The position numbers and the translations under genes are program-made. DNA of 64,000 bases. It comes from Monodelphis domestica. Taxonomy: Eukaryota > Chordata > Mammalia > Didelphimorphia > Didelphidae. The stretch lies in assembly GCF_027887165.1 (NCBI RefSeq), contig NC_077229.1:372100343-372164342 (forward strand). Reading direction: 5' to 3'. The notes beneath the pieces are model-generated. The model worked only from the letters and a program-made list of their open reading frames with translations, was not told the origin of the DNA and did not search any database. Positions 23,395 to 34,925 of this stretch are shown piece after piece (positions within the stretch are counted from its first letter, which is position 1; each line of letters opens with the position of its first letter).

Positions 23395-23505
23395 ATGTAT
23401 TTGTCCATGTATATATAAATACATATCCCTTGTGCATCTATATGTAAACATGCACATACATACTATATATATACACATATGTACATATGTATGTACAATA
23501 TATAA
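23395..23505. repeat. ATAC/TATG microsatellite
   Basis: Degenerate (TATG/CATA/TACA)n with alternating ATAT; no other content. Confidence 0.65.
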
Positions 23506-23763
23506 ACTTGGGTGCAGGATCGTAGTATAGTTAAAAAAGATAAATAAGGTATAACTCCTGGTAAAAGATTAATGTTCATCCTTGTAGGAATAATAAGATG
23601 AACACAAATAATTATGTAAGGAGACCAACAAAGTTTGCCAGAAAGAAGAGACAGATAAATTGTTTCAGGTATGCATAATAAAGGTAGGAAATATAACAAA
23701 CAATCTAAGATGTAGGCTGATAACACAGGTGCACATAGGCAGCTTTTAGCTAAGGCTCTTCTT

Positions 23764-23996
23764 GGGCAGCTAGATGATATGCTGAATAGAGCATTATGCC
23801 TGGAGTAAGCAAGACTTGAGTTCAAATCCAGCCTCAAGCTGGACCTGGGCAAGTCACTTAACCCTGTTTGCCTCTGTTTCCTCTTCTATAAAATGATTAC
23901 GAGAAAGAAATGGCAAACTACTCCAGTACATTTACCAAGAAAACTCCAAATGGCATCACAAAGAATCAGATATGACTGAAACAACTGAACAACAAA
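23764..23996 (+). mobile_element. MAR1-like marsupial SINE, plus strand
   Basis: tRNA-like head (GGGCAGCTAGATGATATGCTG), B-box-like 'GAGTTCAAATCC', 'GGGCAAGTCACTTAACCC', and the diagnostic tail 'AAGAATCAGATATGACTGAAACAACTGAACAACAA'-type. Essentially full length, with the usual diverged interior. Polymerase III promoter boxes are recognisable but diverged. Confidence 0.8.
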
Positions 23997-23999
23997 CAT

Positions 24000-24840
24000 T
24001 CTTGACCACTGGGTAATTTGCATGCTAATTAAGGTCATTATAAAGTAGAGAAAGGAATCTGTCTGTGCCAATCCCACCAAATTCCTTTTGGGTTTGGGCT
24101 CAATACAGTTCCCAAAATGGTGGTCAAAGAATGACAATCAGAAATTTGATAGGAGTAAAAAAAAAAATTTGAAGCCAAGTCAAATAGCTGGCTAGAGTCA
24201 ATATTTCAAGTGAAAGCAATGCAAAATTATTCAAAATGATAGACAATCTGAGTCTGAGAATATCAATGGGCTTTTGTTGGCTTCCTGACTGAATATAACT
24301 TTCATGGCTTTGGACTATGTGATTTACAAAGGCTTCAGCCCTCCATTACTTGCCAGAAGTTATACCCCTAGCAGATGGTAGAAGTAAAAATCCAATTTCC
24401 CTAACTGTCTTAATAGCCAATATCCAGATAGTAATCACAGAGAGCAGTAGTGAAAATACCTAGCAGGGACATCCAGTAGAGAATGGAGATGCCCAGAAGG
24501 AATGACACCTAATAAAAAGAAGAGACACAAAAGCCAACAGAGGCCATAGAATCCAGCCATGATGTGACAATCATTTGGGAATAGAGGCACAATGCTCATC
24601 AGGGAGCAGCAGAATGAAGTCATAAGAGGCCACTGGTGGCTCTCTAGCATTACAGCTAGAACTTGCCTGGCCACACAAGTTCCCTGAATGCCTGTCATGT
24701 CATCCATGTTCCCAGATTGTGTCTCCCCTGTGTAGCGACTTTCCCACTGGCAAAGTAACTTTTTAGGACAGTGTCCTCCTGGATGTAGGAGAATATCTTT
24801 TTCTTGTCATTTAATTTGCTAAGGTATTTGATTAAATTGT
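24000..24840. other. Unassigned non-coding DNA
   Basis: No gene. A 90-codon minus-strand open stretch (24,435-24,707) is hydrophobic in places but has no start context or homologue that I recognise. Confidence 0.4.
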
Positions 24841-24850
24841 GTTTGCTTTG

Positions 24851-25080
24851 GGGGAAGCTAGGTGGCTCAGTGGATTGAGAGCAAGACCTAGAGGTGGGAG
24901 GTCTTAGGTTCAAATATGACCTCAGTCACTTCCTACTTTTGTGATCCTGGGCAAGTCACTTGACTCCCATTGCCTAGCCTTTGCCACTGTTCTGCCTTGG
25001 AACCAATACACAGTATTGACTCTAAGACTGAAGGTAAGAGTTTAAAAAAAATTTTTTTTAATTTAATTTAAAAAAATACA
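24851..25080 (+). mobile_element. SINE1-like tRNA-derived SINE, plus strand, with target duplication
   Basis: Full-length: polymerase III A box (GTGGCTCAGTGG) at about 24,861-24,872, B box (GGTTCAAAT) at about 24,907, then 'GGGCAAGTCACTTGACTCCC', 'CCATTGCCTAGCC' and the tail 'CACAGTATTGACTCTAAGAC...AAGGTAAGAG', ending in an A/T-rich run. TTTGCTTTG flanks it on both sides (24,842-24,850 and 25,081-25,089), a 9-bp target duplication. Confidence 0.9.
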
Positions 25081-25384
25081 TTTGCTTTGAATTGTGTCCT
25101 TTCTAGATTGCTTAGTAAAACTGAAAACAAATAGAGGGACTTATGAACTATGGATTGTACTGGGTGCTGATTTCATAGCTTGGAGTTAGAGTACCATTTA
25201 CAAGTGGTTAGAGGGTGGGAAGGAGGCCGGGTGTCAACAATAATTTTAAAAAGGATATGATTAATGTAATATGAACAAAGTTACAAAAATGGGAGAATTT
25301 CAAGGAAGAAAATATCTCTTTTGGAAGGGGGGAGGGAGGGATAGGGCAAACAAGCTATTGCATCAGGTATTCTATGTATATGGC

Positions 25385-25530
25385 CTATAATATATATATA
25401 TATACATATAAAAACACACTATTCTATAGCAATCTAAAGTCTAAGGACAGTTTTATATATATAAAATTTTCCTTACATATATGTGTATATATATGTACAT
25501 ATATATGTATAAAATCTCATATATAACTTT
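25385..25530. repeat. (TA)n / (TATG)n microsatellite
   Basis: Two clusters of alternating TA/TATG with purely AT-rich interior. No coding signal. Confidence 0.75.
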
Positions 25531-25724
25531 TCCTACATGTGTAAGATATTCACAGAAACCACATATATTTCATTTATTTCCTATATTTCAAGGGCATTTT
25601 GGTAATTTCACAATTTGGATTAGATCTAAATAAATGGCTTTCTGATATAGAATCAGAGTATAAAGAGCTGAAGGGATCTTTAAAAATCTATCCCCTTTAT
25701 TTACAGATTATAAAAAATCTAGGA

Positions 25725-25979
25725 CCATGATGGCACACCTATGGCACATATACCAAAGATGGCACACAGAGACATCTCTATGGGCACATGCAGGTTCTCC
25801 ACTTGGCTGTCTGAGAGCCTGGCCCCATCCCTGAACATGAGGGGGTTAGGGTACTGCATGCAATCAGGGTCAAGGCACACAGTTGGGGTCAGGGCATGGC
25901 ACACAATGAGGGACAACAATCAGGGGCGGGGGGAATGGCACAGGTCTCTAAAAAGTTCTAAAAAGTTCCCCATCCCTGG
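25725..25979. mobile_element. hAT-like non-autonomous DNA transposon (MITE)
   Basis: 255 bp with short terminal inverted repeats: CCATGATGGC at the left and the reverse complement of CCAGGGATGG at the right. The flanks are 'ATCTAGGA' (left) and 'TCTAGGGA' (right), a shifted near-match consistent with an 8-bp hAT target duplication that has decayed. The interior is rich in 'GGCACA' words and has no transposase frame. It interrupts an older repeat whose halves lie at about 25,650-25,724 and 25,980-26,090. Family not named with certainty. Confidence 0.55.
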
Positions 25980-26522
25980 TCTAGGGACTCATTGGGAGCC
26001 TAAAGTCTCACAAAAATGAAATAGCATTACTAGTAGTAATAAAAGAGATCCAGACGCAGATTTCTAGCTTCAAATTCACCTCATCATTCAAATGACAAGA
26101 TGGATTCATTGTACTATTCAAATATAGCTATGCCTACCTATGAATGTCAGCATTTACCAATAGCTACGGAACAACCAAAAACAATTGTTGTACATGGAAG
26201 AAATTGAGGTAATGGTTAATTGTGGGAATTGAGTGAATCACATTGAGTCCCTCTTGTGACTCAGTTCTAGAGCTAGCTTAATGCTCTTTCTATTTAATAT
26301 GGGCCTAATCCAAACTCTAACTTGTAAAATAAAATATATTCATTTGTGAGAATTGGGAGAAAACTTTGTTGCATTGTTTGAACCCAACTCTGCAGAGATA
26401 GGAAATAGGACCAACTGACCTGCTGTTCAGAAATTCTAAACTAAGGATGTAGGTTATATTGACCAGAAATGCAGTCAAGTCTTAAGATTGATGTAAGAAG
26501 TTTTCTCATAATTGTATATCTT

Positions 26523-26720
26523 GGGGGCAGCTGGGTGGCTCAGTGGATTGAGAGTCAGGCCTAGAGATGGGAGATCCTAGGTTCAAATCTGGCCACAGAC
26601 ACTTCCTAGCTGTGTGACCCTGGGCAAGTCACTTGACCCCCATTGCCTAGCCCTTACCACTCTTCTGCCTTGGAGCCAATACACAGTATTGACTCCAAGA
26701 TGGAAGGTAAGGGTTTTTCT
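26523..26720 (+). mobile_element. SINE1-like tRNA-derived SINE, plus strand
   Basis: Well preserved. Head GGGGGCAGCTGGGTGGCTCAG, A box TGGCTCAGTGG (about 26,536-26,546), B box GGTTCAAATC (about 26,580-26,589), 'GACCCTGGGCAAGTCACTTG' and tail 'CAGTATTGACTCCAAGATGG' with 'AAGGTAAGGG'. Little divergence from the other copies, so among the younger SINEs here. No clear target duplication seen. Confidence 0.9.
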
Positions 26721-27640
26721 ATTTACTCCTTCCCAACATGGAAAGTCCCTAAGCTACCATCCAACTGGAAATCAGATGATCTAATGTTGTACTGTTTCCT
26801 TGTAATTAATTGGCCTTATTTAATTGTTTTAATGCATAAAAGTCTGTCTTCCCCTGCATTCAGAGTCCATCCCTAAGGTGAAGGGGAATAGTTCTGATTT
26901 GTTAAGTAATTGACATGCATTGCTTAACAAATCAACTTGCTCAGAAGATCAAATCTCAGATGCTTCATCTTTCACTTTTTAAATACATAAAACATTTATA
27001 TTATAATTTAGAAAGGATCAAAGACTAGAAAGCTCATGGCCAGTCACTGGAAAAGGAAGGCATTACATTAAAGCATCCAGGTGGGAGAAAAAAATTCTCT
27101 TAGTGGCTTCACCTCATTCCTTTGTAATTTCCTTCTCCCTATCCATTAATTTACATAGGAGACCTGGAAGATTTGAGGGAGGGGATCTGGGAGTACCATC
27201 ATGCCTCAGACTCATATAGTTCTCAAGGATTCTTTGGGATGCAGGTCTCTAACTCCACTCCCTAGCACGAAAATAGTTTTAGGAGAAATTTAGGTGGATA
27301 ATCAAGAAATGACTGAGTTAAATGGGATGTTCCCAATTAAGTTAAACAGAGGCTAGGCAGAGATTTTGAAGCCCAAAGACAGGCTACTAGCTGATTGGCC
27401 AGTTTATGGTCTCAAAGAGCTTATACCCAGGGCTGAAACTCAAGTTAAAACTCTCTCAACAGCTGAAACTCTTCCCTAATTTGAAAACAAAGTATTCATG
27501 AAAGCGTGCTTTTCTAACTGAGCTAGAAGTTTGCCTCTTGTCTATAAGTTTAAAAAAAATCAGTATAGTGGACCTAATTTCTGCTCTGATGGGGAAAAGT
27601 TAGAACCCCAACTGCCTAGTAGAAGATAGATGGCCAAATA
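26721..27640. other. Unassigned non-coding DNA
   Basis: No gene. 27,160-27,500 has a mixed composition that could belong to an unlisted repeat, but I see no ends or family words. Confidence 0.4.
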
Positions 27641-27644
27641 GTCC

Positions 27645-27880
27645 TGTTGTTGTTTAATCATTTCAGTTGTGTCAGGCTCTCTGTGACCCCATTTGGAATT
27701 TTCTTAGCAAAGATCCTGCCATTTCCTTCTCCAGCTCATTTTCAGATCTGAGGCAATAAATTTAAGTGAATTGCCATGGGGCACCCAGATAGTAAGTGTC
27801 TAAGGCCAAATTTGAACTCAAAAAGATGAATCTTCCTGATTCAGACCCAGCACTATCTCCTATGTCACCTACCTGCCCTC
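27645..27880 (-). mobile_element. MAR1-like marsupial SINE, minus strand
   Basis: Begins with the reversed tail ('TGTTGTTGTTTAATCATTTCAGTTGTGTC'-type), followed by 'CCATTTGGAATTTTCTTAGCAAAGAT', 'CCATTTCCTTCTCCAGCTC', and ends with the reversed tRNA-like head ('TATGTCACCTACCTGCCC'). Near full length. A 118-codon plus-strand open stretch (27,796-28,152) overlaps it and is a shadow. Confidence 0.8.
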
Positions 27881-28246
27881 TCAGGATAGCCCTACAGAGA
27901 GACAAAGCAGGCACATGGCACATCCATCGCTCAGGACGGAAAAGCAGAGTCACAATACCTAGCTGGGAGCGAGCCCCACACATGTGGTGTTTGATGAGAT
28001 TACTGGAAGGCCTTATCAGGTCAGTGGCAGCAGGAGTGGTGGTCATTCTTCCCTACAGATACTTTGGGCAAAGATTTCCCGAGTTTCTGCCTCAACCTGT
28101 AATTACTAAGTGTTTCCATTTTCTTATTGAGGACATCTCTGTGCTTGTGTAAGAATATTCCTCAGGTTCCTGGGGAAAATCTTCTATTGCTACTTTTTCC
28201 TCTTGTGTTATTTATGTCTTCTTGAACTTATCTGTGTCCTCTGGTC

Positions 28247-28435
28247 CAGAGGTGTTAAACACTCGGTGCTACAAGATCCAGATGAAAATGCAATTTGAAA
28301 ATATTTAACAAAGTAAATAAAAATATCCTGAAGCCTAGATAACATTACATTTTAAAACTAAGTCAATATGCCACACCCAGGGATCTTTATACAGGGATTA
28401 GTGGCCTCCCTTTCTATTTGAATTTGGTACCACAA
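28247..28435. mobile_element. hAT-like MITE (short DNA transposon)
   Basis: The left end CAGAGGTGTTAAACAC and the right end (reverse complement of GAATTTGGTACCAC) are diverged inverted repeats. The interior words 'AAATATTTAACAAAGTAAATAAAAATA' and 'AACTAAGTCAATATG' resemble a common mammalian hAT MITE whose ends read CAGGGGTGTCAAAC. About 190 bp, no coding capacity. Confidence 0.55.
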
Positions 28436-28524
28436 GAATAGAGAATGGTTATCAAAAGCAATCATATCGGTGTGTGCTTATGTGCTGTGGTTTTAATGAA
28501 GTACCTTGAACCTGGTGGAGCTTT

Positions 28525-29025
28525 TGTGGTAATTTTAGGGTTGTGACTTAATCTAAATTAATTTGGTCACCAGAGAAACTACCAAATAAAATACCCAAGT
28601 CACTTTGAAATTTATGGCGATTTTAATTAATATAGAGGAAAGGAATTAAGGAGAGGAGAGAGAGAGGGTATAGAATTTCTCCCACCTTGCCTGTGCCATG
28701 GGGGAGTTCAAAGACCTCTGCCACGAGGTCTTTAAGGAACATTAGAAGCTTTCCTAAGAGGATAGTGTTTGGAAGGTAAAGGAGAAAAGAATCAGCCTAA
28801 ACTCCAAGAAAGCTCAGTGAAGATGCCTCACCTGAACTAGGCTACTAAGCTTCTCCCAGTATAGTATCAAGGAATATTCACCCCCAAACCCAGACAATAG
28901 CTGCCGCCATGCCAAGATACCAGAAATGACCCAGAAGTGGCTGGTATAGTAGGTCTATTCAAGGATCAAGGTGTTTGAATATGAAGGGAAGGTTAGAGTT
29001 CAATTGGTTTAGTAACTGAGTCACA
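28525..29025 (-). mobile_element. LTR of the LTR-A family, minus strand
   Basis: Its left end (TGTGGTAATTTTAGGGTTGTGAC) and the following 'TTTGGTCACCAGAGAAACTACCAAATAAAATACCCAAGTCACTTTG' match other LTR-A copies at 35,903, 37,613 and 62,255, and the reverse complement of the 3' end of 52,189-53,172. The right end is less certain (candidate TCACA at 29,021-29,025). No target duplication found. Solo LTR presumed. Confidence 0.6.
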
Positions 29026-29029
29026 AGAA

Positions 29030-29527
29030 TTTAAAGTTAGAAAGTTATAAGAATTCAAATTTGAAAATATGCTTTAAGAGCTTATATTGTATCTTATTCA
29101 GATCATCTCATGTTTAAAGCTAACATGTATCACAAAAAAGGCCTGACAAACTGGATGAATAATAAATAACCAACACGGCAGTGGCAGAAATAAAGGGATA
29201 AATTGAAATGAAATATTTATACCAACATCTTTACATATAGAAATGAAATGAAGTGAGGGCTATCATAACAAGAAACAAAACAGGAACCTGACCTGAAAGA
29301 AATAAGAAACAACTAACAAGATATTCATTTTAAATGAAATTATCTCAAAAAGAAAATTTCAGGATTTTAGAAGTCACCATCCAAAAATGGGATTAAAACC
29401 TGATATCTAGAATTTCCATCTAGATAATAATGAAATGTTTATTATTCTGATAAGAGTGAAGAATCTTAATAAGTAATATAAGAATTGTTCTATTAGAGAC
29501 GTATGAATAGTCTGTCCAACTATATGA

Positions 29528-29562
<35 letters not shown>

Positions 29563-30180
29563 TAAAATATAAATTGTCCAAATTAAAACCATCCATGGTA
29601 TATTTTTGGCAAAATTTTGTGAAGCATTAACTGAATGCCCAAATGTCCTCAAGAAGCAATAGGAAATATGAACCATTTTCTTTAAGAACCTATTTGGGAT
29701 AATTAAGAATCTTAACAAGCTTTTTTTGCTTTTAAAAAAGTCTTTGCTAAGATGTTCTTAAGCATTATTAGAATAAATCTAAATAAAAGAGTGAAGGCAT
29801 ACTTCACAGAAAACAGTCCTTTCTCCTATTTAAAAAAAAATTTAGTTATACTCATTCAAAAACAACTAGATCTTGAATTATAGCACTGAAAGAAAATTTA
29901 AGACATCCGAGGTTAATTCCATTTAAAGACATAAAGTTTTTAATAAATTCATAATTTTTAAAGGTCAGAAACAAGCCTACTCTTTCTATTATAATTAAAA
30001 ACAATAATTACCTTAGGAAAAAGAGTATTGCATCAATAAATATGTTTTTAAGGTTTAAGTTAGGTAGCATATTATTATGTGTCTTGTCAAAATTATTTAA
30101 AATCTTTGAGTCAGAAGGGAAAGAATGGTGACAAAGAATGGAAACAAAAGACTTAGATGAAAATGTCATCTGTACTTCAT
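29030..30180. other. Unassigned DNA with a (TA)n microsatellite
   Basis: A clean (TA)n lies at about 29,530-29,555. Otherwise AT-rich sequence without gene or family words. A 103-codon minus-strand open stretch across the (TA)n is spurious (YIYIYIYIY repeat). Confidence 0.45.
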
Positions 30181-30184
30181 TTTC

Positions 30185-30715
30185 AAAGAGGATCAATGAT
30201 GTCTTTAAGTGATGTCTTGACTTCTATATGAATGAGATTTAAGTGAGGCTGAATTGTACAATGCTATTGGCTTCACTTTCTCTTCCAGGCATCCAAGTCT
30301 ACTGGCCAAACAAAGTCATGATGACTAGTGATGGCCCATAATGTGTTGGATGACCTTGGCATTTTTAGAACTTTTACCAAGCCCTAAGACTCTCCATAGT
30401 GCCTGCTTCAACTGCCTTCATGATGGTTGGAGCCAATTATTATCACTCACTCATTCTGTCAGAAGTCTTCATAGGCTTAGGATAGACATCTTCCTACATC
30501 ACCAACAGGTTTAAGCCTATTGGTTAGCTTTGACCTGATTTTGCCAGTCTTAGACAGTTTTACTGGGTTGTGGCTGCTGGGCATGCTACAGTTTCTTGGA
30601 GCCACAAGTGAGAACTGAGTGAAAGTTGGACACCAAAGGTCAATGAGCAACCCTGAAAAAGGCTCACTACCAGAGATATTCATCTTCCATGAGCACCTTT
30701 TGTATTCCTGATACT
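30185..30715. mobile_element. RTE-like (unclassified) interspersed repeat, diverged copy
   Basis: Shares an ordered series of words with 40,850-41,530: 'GAGATTTAAGTGAGGC' vs 'GAGATTTAAGTGG', 'CATAGTGCC' vs 'CACAGTGC', 'TTGGAGCCACAAGTGAGAACTG' vs 'GGGAGCCACAAGTGAGAGCTG', and 'CCAGAGATATTCATCTTCC' vs 'CCAAAGATACTACCCCTCC'. The start 'TCATTTTCAAAGAGGATCAATGA' resembles a repeat abundant in marsupials that I associate with the 3' part of an RTE-type LINE; that label is from memory. Non-coding. Confidence 0.5.
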
Positions 30716-30884
30716 CTAAAGCTAAAAATTGATACTATCCTCCAGGTGGATTGCTATGGAATAATTTTAAGCTAATAAAGTAAGCATCCATCTAAAGAAA
30801 TCCTATAATGAGAATTTGCCTTATGGTGAATAGCATAAAAAAATTTCAATATCTATCTTTGACAAGCAAAATTATGAAGTTTAA

Positions 30885-31090
30885 AAAAAAAGGCCTGGAT
30901 TTGAAGTCAGGACATCTGAGTTTGAATCTTAGCTCTTAGCCTATGAGACCAGATATCAGTTGCCTAAACTCTTTAAATATTAATTTCCCCTCTAAGATGG
31001 GATTAATAATATTCACACTAACACTATTATTGGATTTTTCTAAGGAAAATGCTTGGTAACTTTTTAAATATTAACTGTTATTATTAGCAA
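30885..31090 (+). mobile_element. CORE-SINE / MIR-type fragment, plus strand
   Basis: 'GATTTGAAGTCAGGACATCTGAGTTTGAATC' (head with B-box region), 'CCTAAACTCTTTAAATATTAATTTCCCC' and 'AAGATGGGATTAATAATA' follow the MIR order. Diverged. Confidence 0.55.
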
Positions 31091-31233
31091 TCTGATACCT
31101 GATCTGAACAAGTTAGTCCTCTGTATCTAGAACATTAGTGATTTTCAAAGATAGACACAGAGTAAACAAATTTATATTATTTTTTATTTTTATTTATTTT
31201 ATTTTTTTAGACATATAATATTTAAGTGGTACT

Positions 31234-31430
31234 GGGGGGCAGCTGGGTGGCTGGGTGGATTGAGAGCCAGGTCTAGAGACGGGAGGTCTTGGGTTCCAAT
31301 CTGGCCTCAGACACTTCTAAATGTGTGACCCTTGGCAAGTCACTTGACCCCCATTGCCTAGCCCTTACCACCCTTCTGCCTTGGAATACAGAATATTGAT
31401 TCCAAGATGGAAGGTAAGGGCTTTTAAAAA
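31234..31430 (+). mobile_element. SINE1-like SINE, plus strand, with target duplication
   Basis: Full-length copy with head GGGGGCAGCTGGGTGGCTGG, B-box region 'GGGTTCCAATCTGG', 'CAAGTCACTTGACCCCC', 'CCATTGCCTAGCCC' and tail 'TTGATTCCAAGATGGAAGG'. Flanked by AAGTGGTACT (31,224-31,233) and AAGTGGTATT (31,431-31,440), one mismatch in ten. The A box is slightly altered (GGCTGGGTGG). Confidence 0.9.
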
Positions 31431-31440
31431 AAGTGGTATT

Positions 31441-33110
31441 GGATTAGGAACTGAGAAAACAAAGACAAAAATAAACCAGCCTTGTCCTTGTGGAGTTTGT
31501 AATTCTACTAATTGTAATCTGAGACACACATTTAATAATTTTCTGTAGGTGAGTCCTAGAATGAGTTTACAAGCAAATGCTGTGCCAGCCAATAATTTGA
31601 ATGAAAAAAATTACATTGTGATATCAATTATTTCCACTTTTTTATCTGAATTTCCATATTGGGTTCTGCAGTCTTGAGTAGATATTCTAAATAAATTCTT
31701 TGCAATGGTTATTAATTATTCCCATTTCTACTTTGCCTTTCCTTTAAATCCTTTCTGGGTGGAATTTATCTCTTGTGGTTTGAGTGAGAAGTTGGCTATG
31801 AAAACGGAGAATTATAGCCAAAGTTAATTTTTTTAACCTTTCAGGTGGAATCATGTAGGGAGGTTCTGACATAAATAAAGATAATTCAACCAGACAGATG
31901 AGAAAAACACATTAAGGCACCTAAAAATACTGGAATGAAGCCAAACATTGGCATTTTATTGGTCATCTTTTCAATACTTGTGAATTTTTAGAATGGGTTT
32001 GGCAGGATTATGAATATAAATTATAAATTACTTTTTGATATTATATTCAATTGAAAATTACTTATAATGAAGTTCTTGAAAAACATAGCTTAAGGGGAAA
32101 ACTATATTAAGTCATTCCTTGCCAGTCTTAATAAGCATTGGAAGAACTGGGCAGCTGATATGTGCACACTGTCCAATTTGTCAGCATGACATCTGTTTTC
32201 CTGTATGACTGAGGCTAGAGCAGAGTCCTCAGGGTACTGAGCTCAGCTTAGGACCAAGGACCCACCTGTTCCCTACTCATTCATGACACTCCACTAAATT
32301 GTTTCCATTAAAAATAATACTTAAATACCTTTCGTTGGACATATTATTTTAAGAGAATCAGTTTGTCACTGTTGCTTGACCACTTGACCATTTATTTTCA
32401 CCGTAATATCGAAATTTAGCAATGTGACAGACTTCTGATATTTCAAACCCTCAGTGTTCTCACTTGAAAAAATTAGGATTTTCTAAATGACAGCATTCAA
32501 GGGTGTCAGTCAAGGAGGTGACAACAGAAAGGTTAATAGGATGACAAGGTAGCAGTGCTTTTGTGCCCGGCGTGCCGATGAGAACCATCTGGCCAATTGA
32601 GTCTCTCTGTGCCTAGCCCAGGGTAGTACTATGTGTGTGACAGGTAACTTCACTGATAAAAACAACGATTATGATCAAGATGAAAATACGAATAAGGAAT
32701 TGAAAAACCTGACAGAGGAAATATAAAAGTCAAATATTATGACTAAGACTAAAAATCTGTAGTCTGCTAAACTGATTGTTGTTTTTTCTTCGTAGTAAAA
32801 GTTAGCCTTTTTCATAGTTTATAGCACATGAAAAGAGAGGCTAGTATAGAGAGTATCAGTTAAGAAGAGTCAGTAAAATAGAACATAAAATTGCAAATCA
32901 AAAAGAAGCCACTTACTTCAGCTAGAAAACAAATTCAAAGTGTTGGTTATCATTACACTCTGGCCCTATTCTCTCAAGATGAAGTGAGTCCTATCTACAT
33001 CCTAAATGTCCTAAAAGAGGCATCTCTACTGTCCCCAGCTTAAGCCCCTGTCAGCTATGTTCCCCACAATTTGAGGGGACCAGTGACCAGTACTTAAGTT
33101 CTATTTAACC
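31441..33110. other. Repeat-poor stretch
   Basis: No gene, no RNA and, unusually for this window, no repeat I can name over about 1.6 kb. This could be unique sequence; if any part is conserved between marsupials it would be a candidate regulatory element, but nothing in the sequence itself proves that. Confidence 0.4.
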
Positions 33111-33124
33111 ACTAAACATTGATT

Positions 33125-33560
33125 AGCTTTACAATAGAATATTAATTTCAATGATGAATGAATGAAACATTTATAAAGTGCTTACTGTGAAAAGAACTGT
33201 ACTCAGTCCTGAGAATACAAATAGACAAATAAAACAGTCCCTACTGTGGAGGGAATCACATTTTGTTAAGGGAGGCAAAGCCTATGGAAATTTAGGATAA
33301 AAACCAGAACAAATATACAAGTATTTCCTCAAAACCCTCTGATACATTCTCTCCCTGTGGTCTATTGGTCTCTGGGAATGAAGGAAGTAGGTTAAATTTA
33401 ATTTAGTTCCTATGTAGCACTAGTTCCACCAGTTGAATGAATGAATGAAGCTTTTATTGAGCACTTATAATGTGCTAAATGCTAGAGATATTAAAGAAAA
33501 AAATTGAGACTCACTATTTTCAAGGTGCTCACATTCTAATAGGGAAAGAGAACACACATG
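33125..33560 (-). mobile_element. Two L2/MIR 3' tails, minus strand
   Basis: 'AAACATTTATAAAGTGCTTACTGTGAAAAGAACTGTACTCAG' (about 33,168-33,210) and 'GCTTTTATTGAGCACTTATAATGTGCTAAATGCTAGAG' (about 33,449-33,487) are both reversed L2/MIR tails, each followed by 'CTCACATTCTAAT'-type or similar L2-3' words. Two separate old insertions or one rearranged element. Confidence 0.55.
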
Positions 33561-33723
33561 AAAGGTTTCAGCTGCAAATCAGATGGAAAGATCCCATGGT
33601 TCTTAGGATACAGCAGCAAAGCCGATGGTAATATCTCCTTGATGTAGTTTCCACAGATAAAATCATTTCAGTTCCTAATGCTGAACTATGTGACAGCACC
33701 AAGGACTTTGGTGAGAAATTTTT

Positions 33724-34530
33724 CCTTTTTTTTTTTTTAATTTAAATGCATTTATTACATTAAAATGTCCAGGTTACTCTCTCCCTTCCTTTCTCTCCTC
33801 CCTGCTTCAGAGAAGGAATCATCTGTTCAAAAAAAAAAAAAGATGTATATGTAGAAGTATATTTTTTTAAATTTCTGTTCATCAGATCTTTCTCTGGAGG
33901 ATGACATACACAACTCATTCTTCAAACAATATTTCTCTATTGTTCTCTTGGTTCTGCTCATTCCACTCTTCAAAACTTCATGTAGGTCTTTCCATTTTTT
34001 TTTAAATTAAATTGTTAGCCATTTCTTCTGGGGAAGTAATATTCCATCACAATTATACACCACAACTTGTTTGGCCATTCGCCAATTTATGGGCATCTCT
34101 TAAACTTCCACTTCTTTGCCACTCCAAAGAGACCTGCTATAAATATTTTAGAACATATAGATTCTTTTCCTTTTTCTCCTCATCACCTTAGAAAATAAAC
34201 CCAATAGTTATATTTCCATATCAAAAAGCACAGACAATTTTATAACTCTTAGGGCATAATTCCGGGTTATTCTCCAAAATGTTTGGATCAGTTCACAGTT
34301 TCACCAACAGTGTATTAATATCCTTGTTTTTCACATCTCCTCCAAAATTTGTCATCTTGCCCTTTTCATCATTTTATCCAATTTAATAGGGGTGAGATGA
34401 TATCTCAGAGTTGTTTTGATTTGTATTTTTAATAAATATATATATATATATCTTTGATTTTTTCATTCAAAAACTCTCTATTATATCTTTTGTACTTTCT
34501 TTTCTGAGTCTTCAAAAGACATGACTGAGC
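33724..34530 (-). mobile_element. L1 3' end, minus strand, old
   Basis: Starts at the left with a T-rich tail (TTTTTCCTTTTTTTTTTTTTT), then reversed L1 3' UTR and ORF2 C-terminal words: 'GTTCTGCTCATTCCACTC', 'GGGGAAGTAATATTCCATCAC', 'GGCCATTCGCCAATTTATGGG', 'CAATTTAATAGGGGTGAG'. No long open frame remains, so older than the copies at 7 kb and 48 kb. The right end meets a (TA)n at about 34,435-34,450 and fades. Confidence 0.8.
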
Positions 34531-34534
34531 ACCT

Positions 34535-34925
34535 TCAGAAACAGTTGCTAAGCTGCATCTCCGCAGAGCTGAATTTCCAGGATGATGGCTACAGACATTG
34601 TGCTAGAAGCATTTGCCTATGATTTGGGGATTCTAGGTGATCCCAGGCTCTTTCCATTATGGTTGATGGCGAGATAGTGATCAAAGTAGGACACAAAGTC
34701 TGATTTGCTCAGTACATTGTGGCTTTTCCATCTTTTACCTAAGGTGCCTTGCCACTTCATCTAGGCTCAGTGGGAGGCAATTGGATGGAAATGGACGGTG
34801 ATTTCTGGCCCCTTCTCCAAAGGACTTAACCTCCTGGGATGATGCCTGTGAGGGCTGATATGGAAGTCCAAGGATATCCACTATTTCCAGGGCCCTTTGT
34901 CTGTTTGGCAAATTTCAATGTTGGG
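34535..34925. other. Unassigned non-coding DNA
   Basis: Mixed-composition sequence between an old L1 and a long L2; no family recognised. Confidence 0.4.

Noticed and set aside
26523-26600. tRNA gene from A and B boxes
   Set aside because: The boxes belong to the tRNA-derived head of a SINE1; no full cloverleaf or gene end. The same holds for the other SINE heads.
27796-28152. 118-codon plus-strand open frame
   Set aside because: Begins inside a minus-strand MAR1-like SINE and runs into unassigned DNA; no motif.
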